Shown here: positions 23,744-28,664 of the stretch, piece by piece
Position numbering within the stretch: the stretch's first letter is position 1
Layout: every line of letters starts with the position of its first letter
DNA from: Algivirga pacifica
GTDB lineage: Bacteria; Bacteroidota; Bacteroidia; Cytophagales; Flammeovirgaceae
Direction: 5' to 3'
DNA: 28,664 bases
Assembly: GCF_039543525.1 (NCBI RefSeq)
Contig: NZ_BAABJX010000071.1
Coordinates: 1-28,664 of the forward strand
Notes under the pieces: generated by a model
Seen by the model: only the letters and a program-made list of their open reading frames with translations
What the model was told of the DNA's origin: nothing
The model's database searches: none
Made by a program: the position numbers and the translations under genes

Positions 23744-24274
23744 TTATTTTTGGGGTGTATCCAGTACATCTCTACCAGAAATATAAGCGGCTCCAATCAG
23801 GGCTACCAATAATAATACAGCGATTACCTCAAAAGCCAACACGTAATTGGTCATAATGGCAGTACCAATAATAGGAATACTGCTTTCGGCTGGATTATCG
23901 GTAATGATTACGGAAAGAAGTTCTTGATTGCCGTTCAGTAGAAGATGTAAAAATACGGAAGCCAACGCTCCTACGGTTACCACTCCTGCTAGCTTGTTGG
24001 TATGGCTTGTCAATAGTCCACTGGCATCTCTTTTCTTGGTAAACATTACGCCATATAGAAGTAAGATCAAAACGCCTCCTATATAGACCATGATTTGTGT
24101 AATGGCCAAGAAATCGGCATAAGCCAAAACAAAAATGCCGGCTACCCCAATTAGGGAAACCAAAAGTAGTAAAGCACTATTCAAGACATTACGGCTGAAT
24201 AAGATACCCAATGCAGGTAAAAGTGTAAGGGCTGCAAATACAAAAAATGCGCCCTGAATTATATATTGTTCCAT
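23744..24274 (-). CDS. nuoJ: NADH-quinone oxidoreductase subunit J
   Basis: 176-residue, five-helix membrane subunit of complex I. Helices lie near 5-25, 29-49, 54-74 (with the family's VYIGGVLILLLYGVMFTKK, including the Gly-rich pi-bulge region), 92-112 and 141-165. It is probably part of the proton-pumping membrane arm. It lies 41 bp after nuoI. The usual next gene, nuoK, is not found before greA (see finding). No defect is visible in the protein itself. Confidence 0.9.
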   Translation of the reverse strand: MEQYIIQGAFFVFAALTLLPALGILFSRNVLNSALLLLVSLIGVAGIFVLAYADFLAITQIMVYIGGVLILLLYGVMFTKKRDASGLLTSHTNKLAGVVTVGALASVFLHLLLNGNQELLSVIITDNPAESSIPIIGTAIMTNYVLAFEVIAVLLLVALIGAAYISGRDVLDTPQK

Positions 24275-24315
24275 TTTAAGGTAATAGATTGCGAATAAGA
24301 ATCGTAAAGGTATTC

Positions 24316-24918
24316 TTATGAGTTACTAGCTAAATGTTTCTTCATTTTGTTGGCTTGTGCTTCTTCGTAAGCTTTCTTTTTCTCCTCTACTTCCTCTTCC
24401 GACATTTCAGAAAACTCGAACTTGAGTTCATTCAGATTAAAAGTACTGTAATCGTACTCCTTTGTCATCGTAAGACATTCTGTAGGACAAACAGCAGTAC
24501 AAAGACCACAATAAAGACATTTAGCCATATCAATATCAAACACTGCTGGATAAAGACGTTTGGCAGTACCATCAGAAGTATGACCAATCACCTCAGTAGA
24601 TTTGATCGCTTCAATATCAATACAGTCCACAGGACAAATCTTTGCACACTTGTCACAAACGATGCAATCATCCATGACAATATCCAATTTGTATCGCCCG
24701 TTATCCGGCACGGGGAACTTCTCTTTAGGATATTGTAAGGTAAAAATACCTTCGTCATACTTTTTGAAATAATCTTCATGAGAAGTATGTACGGGCTTTC
24801 TACTTTCCTTGGTCATCGCTTTGATAAAGTGCTGCCAGGTCAAGGCCGCGCCTCCAAGGGAAGTGCTTACGGCTTCCTTGATATTGGAAAAATATGTATG
24901 GATGCTTCCTTTACTCAT
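24316..24918 (-). CDS. nuoI: NADH-quinone oxidoreductase subunit I (4Fe-4S)
   Basis: 200 residues, peripheral-arm ferredoxin-like subunit of complex I that passes electrons to N2. Two cluster motifs are complete: CIVCDKCAKIC (Cys85, 88, 91, 95) and CLYCGLCTAVC (Cys134, 137, 140, 144). Between them lies RLYPAVFDIDMAK. The N-terminal part (1-80) is amphipathic and probably contacts the membrane arm; the C-terminus is a charged Glu/Lys-rich helix (about 165-200). It precedes nuoJ in the same direction. nuoH, normally upstream, is not in the window. Confidence 0.92.
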   Translation of the reverse strand: MSKGSIHTYFSNIKEAVSTSLGGAALTWQHFIKAMTKESRKPVHTSHEDYFKKYDEGIFTLQYPKEKFPVPDNGRYKLDIVMDDCIVCDKCAKICPVDCIDIEAIKSTEVIGHTSDGTAKRLYPAVFDIDMAKCLYCGLCTAVCPTECLTMTKEYDYSTFNLNELKFEFSEMSEEEVEEKKKAYEEAQANKMKKHLASNS

Positions 24919-24959
24919 GTTTAGTCTATTTGATAGTGCTTAGTTTTGGATAGGTTTCT

Positions 24960-25304
24960 TTACCCTTTTTGTTCTTCTGCAACAATATAATCTCCTACTT
25001 CTTCCTCATACATATAATACTCAAGCATGGATGGGTTCACCCATTTTGAGATTAAAGGGGGTAACTCCTCCTCTTTTTGAGGTTGATAGGCATCAATAAA
25101 GGCGTTCAAATGCTTTTCAATTAGAATTTGTTGCTGTTGATAGGCTTTCACCAAATCATGAATAGGGATATGAGTTGCACGGTGTATATGCAGCAATCTT
25201 GTCTCGTCCTCTAACTCCTGATGATCCAACAGAAAGGCCGCCAACTTAACGGATAAAAAACTTTTCCCGATAATGATTTTCTCTTCCTCTTTGATTTGTT
25301 CCAT
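24960..25304 (-). CDS. Small hypothetical protein
   Basis: 114 residues, not recognised. It is acidic and helical: MEQIKEEEKIIIGKSFLSVKLAAFLLDHQELEDE and VKAYQQQQILIEKHLNAFIDAYQPQKEEE, then a Tyr/Glu-rich tail (MLEYYMYEEEVGDYIVAEEQ). It has no signal peptide, membrane segment or motif. It stands 41 bp upstream of nuoI in the same direction, where nuoH is often found, but is unrelated to NuoH. It could be cotranscribed with nuoIJ. The ORF is just below the size where chance becomes unlikely; amino-acid composition favours a real gene. Confidence 0.5.
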   Translation of the reverse strand: MEQIKEEEKIIIGKSFLSVKLAAFLLDHQELEDETRLLHIHRATHIPIHDLVKAYQQQQILIEKHLNAFIDAYQPQKEEELPPLISKWVNPSMLEYYMYEEEVGDYIVAEEQKG

Positions 25305-25343
25305 GCCCCTATTGCTTTTAATTGAAAATAGTATGATTCTTTC

Positions 25344-25608
25344 TGTTCATATTGTTTAATTGAGCTTCGCTCGTTCATGATGTTTAGTTGATGATCAATG
25401 ATGATTACCTTCTGAAACCATTGGGAAGCATAAACTTCGCTCATGTTATTTGGGTAATGATCTATGATAAACAGCTAAACCATATAAACGTGTTTATATA
25501 GCAACACATGGGCTTAGTTTATGATTTTCAGCTGATTCTCTACGAATTACCTATAACAAAACAACTAAACAATATGAACGAGCGAAGCTCAATTAAACAA
25601 TATGAACA
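25344..25608. repeat. Long inverted repeat with 47-bp arms (element C)
   Basis: Left arm 25344-25390 and right arm 25562-25608 are reverse complements with two mismatches in 47 bp. Both contain the GAGCTTCGCTC/GAGCGAAGCTC hairpin (25362-25372, 25580-25590). The arms are nearly the same as those of element B. The 171-base centre differs from that of B and contains a smaller inverted repeat (GATTACC near 25402, GGTAATGATC near 25453) and a partial CTTCGCTCATG word. No ORF worth calling; it lies in a divergent promoter region. Confidence 0.88.
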
Positions 25609-25709
25609 AACGCTTCTTTTAGTATAACCTAAAAATATTCTACAAAGTTATAAGTTTTTTGACATTCTATATACAGGCATTAATTCTTTTTCGTTACTGC
25701 GTACTGTTG

Positions 25710-25717
25710 TATATTTG
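25710..25717 (+). promoter_or_regulatory. Putative -7 box of kdsB
   Basis: TATATTTG matches TAnnTTTG, 38 bases upstream of the kdsB ATG at 25756. A CTTTTT segment about 19 bases further upstream could be a weak -33 element. Confidence 0.45.
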
Positions 25718-25755
25718 AAGCTGTTTCTGTTGACCAAAATATAGAGCCATCAAAA

Positions 25756-26505
25756 ATGATGATAATAGGTATTATTCCAGCGCGATATGCATCCTCTCGT
25801 TTTCCTGCCAAGCCACTGGCGGATATGATGGGTAAGAGCATGATTCAGCGCACATATGAGCAAGCAAAGAAAGCCCTTTCTTTGGATAAGGTAGTGGTGG
25901 CTACAGACCATGAGAAAATTTATAATCACGTCAAGGCTTTTGGAGGCGATGCGGTATTGACCTCGGAGTTTCATTTGAGTGGAACAGACCGATGCCATGA
26001 AGCTTTACAACTACAGGGAGAAGAGTCTTTTGACTATGTGATTAATATACAAGGAGACGAACCTTTTATTGATCCGGGGCAAATTGATATGCTGGCAGGA
26101 TTGATACAGACCCAAGGAACAGATATTGCTACCCTGGGTATTCAAATTCAGGAAAATGGAAAGCTTTTCGATCCTAATATTGTCAAGCTTATTAAAAACA
26201 AGGAAGGTAATGCCATTTACTTTAGCCGACAGGCTATCCCATACCTAAGGGACTACCCTCAAGACGTTTGGCTGGATCACCATGACTTCTATAAGCATAT
26301 CGGTATTTATGCCTATAAGGCAGAAGCTTTGGGCGAAATCACTAAACTAAAACCTTCTCCACTTGAGCAAATGGAGAAGTTGGAGCAACTCCGATGGCTG
26401 GAAAATGGCTATACGATTAAGGTAGGTGTCACCGACAAGGAGAGTATAGGCATTGACACTCCCCTAGATCTGGAGAACGCATTAAAATTACTGATTAACG
26501 AATGA
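25756..26505 (+). CDS. kdsB: 3-deoxy-manno-octulosonate cytidylyltransferase (CMP-Kdo synthetase)
   Basis: 249 residues; activates Kdo with CTP to CMP-Kdo for lipid A-core assembly. Visible features: nucleotide-binding start IGIIPARYASSRFPAKPLADMMGKSMIQRTYEQA, VVATDHEKI, the STSGTDR-like LTSEFHLSGTDRCHEAL, VINIQGDEPFIDP with the metal-binding Asp, and YFSRQAIPYLRD. Length fits the KdsB family. Its presence supports a Gram-negative envelope with LPS. The start MMIIGII has two Met; the first is used here. A hairpin and menD follow within 51 bp. Confidence 0.95.
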   Translation: MMIIGIIPARYASSRFPAKPLADMMGKSMIQRTYEQAKKALSLDKVVVATDHEKIYNHVKAFGGDAVLTSEFHLSGTDRCHEALQLQGEESFDYVINIQGDEPFIDPGQIDMLAGLIQTQGTDIATLGIQIQENGKLFDPNIVKLIKNKEGNAIYFSRQAIPYLRDYPQDVWLDHHDFYKHIGIYAYKAEALGEITKLKPSPLEQMEKLEQLRWLENGYTIKVGVTDKESIGIDTPLDLENALKLLINE

Positions 26506-26506
26506 T

Positions 26507-26552
26507 AAGTGTAGCGTGTATAGTAATCTATACATGCTACACGCTACACTTT
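26507..26552 (+). terminator. Inverted repeat between kdsB and menD (element F)
   Basis: AAGTGTAGCGTGTATAG (26507-26523) pairs with a right arm of CTATACATGCTACACGCTACACTT (26528 to about 26551), which carries one extra GCTACAC-type word. A T-rich tail follows, but it ends only a few bases before the menD ATG at 26557. It may be an attenuator or leader structure, rather than a simple kdsB terminator. Confidence 0.6.
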
Positions 26553-26556
26553 TTAT

Positions 26557-28224
26557 ATGCAAAAATACTATCCACTTCAACCAATCGCTGACATTGTCCA
26601 GCTATGTGCCCTCAAAGGAATTAAGGAAGCTGTCTTATCACCAGGCTCACGTTGTGCGCCCCTTACCTTGGGTTTTGTCAGACATCCTGATATTCATACC
26701 AGAACCATTTCAGATGAACGCTCTGCGGCCTTTATTGCCATGGGGATTGCACAGCAGCAAGATAATCCGGTAGCAATTGTTTGTACTTCTGGAACAGCGG
26801 CACTCAACTATGCACCGGCGGTTACGGAAGCCTACTATCAGCATATTCCTATGCTCGTTCTGACAGCTGACCGACCCGACGAATGGATTGACCAGTTGGA
26901 TGGACAAACAATTCGTCAAAGGGATATTTTTTCAAACCATATTAAGAAAAGCTATCACCTTCCGGTAGATTATTCTCATCCGGAAGCACAATGGTATATA
27001 CAGAGAAGTATCTCTGAGGCGATTAACTTAAGTAAGGAGTATCCTCAAGGGCCTGTCCATGTCAACATCCCTATTCGGGAGCCTTTTTATCCGGAAATAG
27101 ACGAGCAATATTTCTTCAATCCTGATTTAAGGAACATAGAAGAGCATACGTTTGCTCCGGTAATGACCAAGGAACACTTTGCGCCTTATAAGACACAATT
27201 AAAATCATTTTCTAAAGTTTTAATCGTAGCGGGGCAAACAAAAGGAGATCAGGAACTAGGGACTATACTGGAGCAGTTCCCCTACCCTGTTTGTGCGGAT
27301 GTGATCTCGAATTATTCTTACTTAAAGAATGCGATTCACCATCAGGACGTTTTCTTAGGAAAAGTAGATGAAGCATTGCAACCAGACCTATTAGTGACAT
27401 TTGGCAATTCAGTGATCTCCAAGAACCTGAAGCTGTACCTGCGCAAGTACAAACCAAAAGCCCATTGGCACATACAGGAAGCTGGACATGTAGCAGATAC
27501 TTTCCAAAGTCTGAGCAGTATTATTCGTTGTACACCTAAGAGCTTCTTTGAGCAATGGGCTACGCTTAACCATTCTACGGAAGAATACCTCAAGGACTGG
27601 AAAAAATGGGATGAACAGGTCACTACCAATATGGCTTCCTTCTTAAAAGGGCAACCTTTTTCAGAGCTGGAAACCGTACATGACTTACTACAGGCTTTAC
27701 CGGAAAATACACAGCTTCATTTAGCCAATAGTATGTCTGTTCGCTATGCCAACTTTATCAACCTACAGAACAGGAAAGATATCACCGTTTTTGCAAATAG
27801 AGGAACCAGTGGCATAGACGGAAGTAATAGCACAATGATTGGACATTCCCTAGCAACGGATTATCCAAATGTATTGCTCACAGGAGACTTAGCCTTCTTC
27901 TATGATCGTAATGCTTTCTGGAACAGCTATCGTAAGGGGAATCAGAAGGTATTGTTGTTAAATAATCATGGAGGAGTAATCTTTAGGATGATCCCTGGAC
28001 CTGCCCGACAACCAGAGCTGGAAGATTATTTTGAGACGCCACAGCAGAGTACAGCCCAACAACTTTGTGAAGAGTTTGGTATAGCGTACCTACATGCTAA
28101 CAGCAGAGATGGATTGGAAGAACTGTTGCCTGCATTCATCGCTTCAGATCAAGCTTGTATTTTGGAAGTGGAAACTGATAAAGCGATTAGTAAGGAAGTA
28201 TTTCAAGCTTTCAAAAAGCTATAG
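26557..28224 (+). CDS. menD: 2-succinyl-5-enolpyruvyl-6-hydroxy-3-cyclohexene-1-carboxylate synthase
   Basis: 555-residue ThDP-dependent enzyme that adds 2-oxoglutarate-derived succinic semialdehyde to isochorismate in menaquinone synthesis. The N-terminal PYR domain has AVLSPGSRCAPLTLGF and SDERSAAFIAMGIAQQ, including the catalytic Glu region; VCTSGTAALNYAPAVTEAYYQ follows. The C-terminal PP domain has the ThDP motif TGDLAFFYDRNAFWNS...LLNNHGGVIFRMIPG. Length and order are normal. Menaquinone fits NADH-quinone oxidoreductase genes nearby. The ATG at 26557 lies directly after hairpin element F, and translation would need that structure to open. Confidence 0.94.
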   Translation: MQKYYPLQPIADIVQLCALKGIKEAVLSPGSRCAPLTLGFVRHPDIHTRTISDERSAAFIAMGIAQQQDNPVAIVCTSGTAALNYAPAVTEAYYQHIPMLVLTADRPDEWIDQLDGQTIRQRDIFSNHIKKSYHLPVDYSHPEAQWYIQRSISEAINLSKEYPQGPVHVNIPIREPFYPEIDEQYFFNPDLRNIEEHTFAPVMTKEHFAPYKTQLKSFSKVLIVAGQTKGDQELGTILEQFPYPVCADVISNYSYLKNAIHHQDVFLGKVDEALQPDLLVTFGNSVISKNLKLYLRKYKPKAHWHIQEAGHVADTFQSLSSIIRCTPKSFFEQWATLNHSTEEYLKDWKKWDEQVTTNMASFLKGQPFSELETVHDLLQALPENTQLHLANSMSVRYANFINLQNRKDITVFANRGTSGIDGSNSTMIGHSLATDYPNVLLTGDLAFFYDRNAFWNSYRKGNQKVLLLNNHGGVIFRMIPGPARQPELEDYFETPQQSTAQQLCEEFGIAYLHANSRDGLEELLPAFIASDQACILEVETDKAISKEVFQAFKKL

Positions 28225-28235
28225 AATTGAATACT

Positions 28236-28280
28236 GTTTATTGCTTATCGCTTATCGTTTATAAGCGATAACCGATAAAC
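28236..28280. terminator. Inverted tandem-word repeat after menD (element G)
   Basis: Left arm 28236-28255 (words GCTTATC repeated) pairs with 28261-28280 (GATAAGC-type words) with two mismatches and a 5-base loop. It follows the menD stop by 11 bases and probably ends its transcript, though the tail is mixed AT. It precedes the cobalamin riboswitch promoter. Confidence 0.65.
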
Positions 28281-28296
28281 AAATCATTTTTTTTAC

Positions 28297-28304
28297 TATT
28301 TTTG
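28297..28304 (+). promoter_or_regulatory. Putative -7 box of the cobalamin riboswitch RNA
   Basis: TATTTTTG matches TAnnTTTG and ends 5 bases before the riboswitch start at about 28309. Confidence 0.5.
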
Positions 28305-28308
28305 CATT

Positions 28309-28478
28309 GATTATGGTAATGAGTCTCTAAAAGATTCATTTTAAAAGGGAATCCGGTGAGAATCCGGAACTATACCCGTAGCTGTAAGCACCTGTTTCGC
28401 TTCCGGTAGCATCCACTGTACCTCTTAGGTATGGGAAGGAGCCGGTAGTGGTGTAAGTCAGAAGACCTGCCATCATCT
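28309..28478 (+). promoter_or_regulatory. Cobalamin (B12) riboswitch
   Basis: The conserved core is clear: GGGAATCCGGTGAGAATCC (about 28348-28366), ACCCGTAGCTGTAAGC, then CCACTG, GGGAAGGAGCCGG, and the B12 box GTAAGTCAGAAGACCTGCC (28453-28471). ATGG at 28313-28316 can pair with CCAT at 28470-28473 as P1. It should bind adenosylcobalamin and lower expression of the gene downstream, probably a TonB-dependent B12 receptor or another cobalamin gene that starts beyond the window. Limits are estimated from the conserved motifs. Confidence 0.9.
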
Positions 28479-28664
28479 ATTCTTCAATCGGAGCTTTCGG
28501 GTCAAAAGCAATGAGGATCTTTGATAAGAGGATATTTCCTCCTGTCCTATCCTTTCTCATCCCTTTTCCAGAGAGTTCATAGTATATCTTTTTAATTATA
28601 TCTGAGCTTTCGCTCATTGAAAATTTTGATTTAAGATATTCGTTCTAAGGCGCTATCTTTATGT
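28479..28664 (+). other. Leader downstream of the riboswitch, expression platform
   Basis: No gene starts within the window. Short stems such as GAGGA-TATT-TCCTC and the mini-hairpin GAGCTTTCGCTC (28604-28615), a one-base variant of the word in elements A-C, may form the expression platform. The regulated ORF is presumably past base 28664. Confidence 0.4.

Noticed and set aside
25211..25444. 77-residue ORF across element C
   Set aside because: It runs through the arm of an inverted repeat and overlaps the small hypothetical gene in another frame; no coding signal.

Overview
The window reads as chromosome of a low-to-moderate GC member of the Bacteroidota, most likely a Cytophagales-type marine or soil bacterium (inference, no database search). 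Reasons: the fabH-efp-accB-accC cluster, a histone H1-like mini-protein, a serine-palmitoyltransferase-like enzyme of the Bacteroidota type, KdsB (Gram-negative LPS), MenD (menaquinone), TAnnTTTG promoter -7 boxes at several gene starts, and start codons with A-rich leaders and few Shine-Dalgarno sequences. Almost all coding capacity is housekeeping.

Layout. 1-61: 3' end of a group II intron (end of domain V, domain VI). 331-4071 (+): fatty-acid initiation and malonyl-CoA genes fabH, efp, accB, accC. 4378-5037 (+): small outer-membrane beta-barrel, facing a zinc metallopeptidase (5102-5968, -). 6124-8229 (+): DEAD-box RNA helicase and a secreted protein of unknown function. 8389-11413 (+): overlapping ravA-viaA pair (MoxR AAA+ ATPase plus VWA protein). 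11553-13610 (+): SpoIIAA/STAS-like protein and a complete tyrosine recombinase. 13631-15370 (-): orphan membrane histidine kinase. 15844-16959 (-): an unusual protein with an N-terminal HTH and what looks like a catalytically dead PD-(D/E)xK fold, followed by a GC-rich perfect palindrome. 17090-19369 (+): polysaccharide deacetylase, SPT-like PLP enzyme and H1-like protein. 19492-25304 (-): conserved hypothetical, ligA, HIT hydrolase, greA, nuoJ, nuoI and a small hypothetical. 25756-28224 (+): kdsB and menD. 28309-28478 (+): cobalamin riboswitch whose controlled gene lies beyond the window.

The most distinctive feature is in the non-coding DNA. Nearly every larger intergenic gap holds a long inverted repeat. 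Two (22175-22328 and 25344-25608) are copies of one family with 47-48 bp arms. They share a 15-bp word with a third element at 4194-4350, and the word contains the GCGAAGC mini-hairpin motif. Others (5044-5097, 22903-22974, 26507-26552, 28236-28280) are palindromes in which short words occur in tandem, sometimes with different copy numbers in the two arms. A 27-bp perfect inverted repeat (8246-8300) and a 13-bp GC-rich one (15798-15826) stand apart.

Functionally, fabH/accB/accC supply fatty-acid synthesis, SPT-like and KdsB feed sphingolipid and LPS synthesis, and MenD and NuoI/NuoJ belong to quinone-based respiration. RavA-ViaA is known in E. coli to work with respiratory Fe-S complexes. No clear new defence or mobile system is complete in the window. 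The best candidates for undescribed biology are the inverted-repeat family and the HTH/pseudo-nuclease protein with its palindrome.
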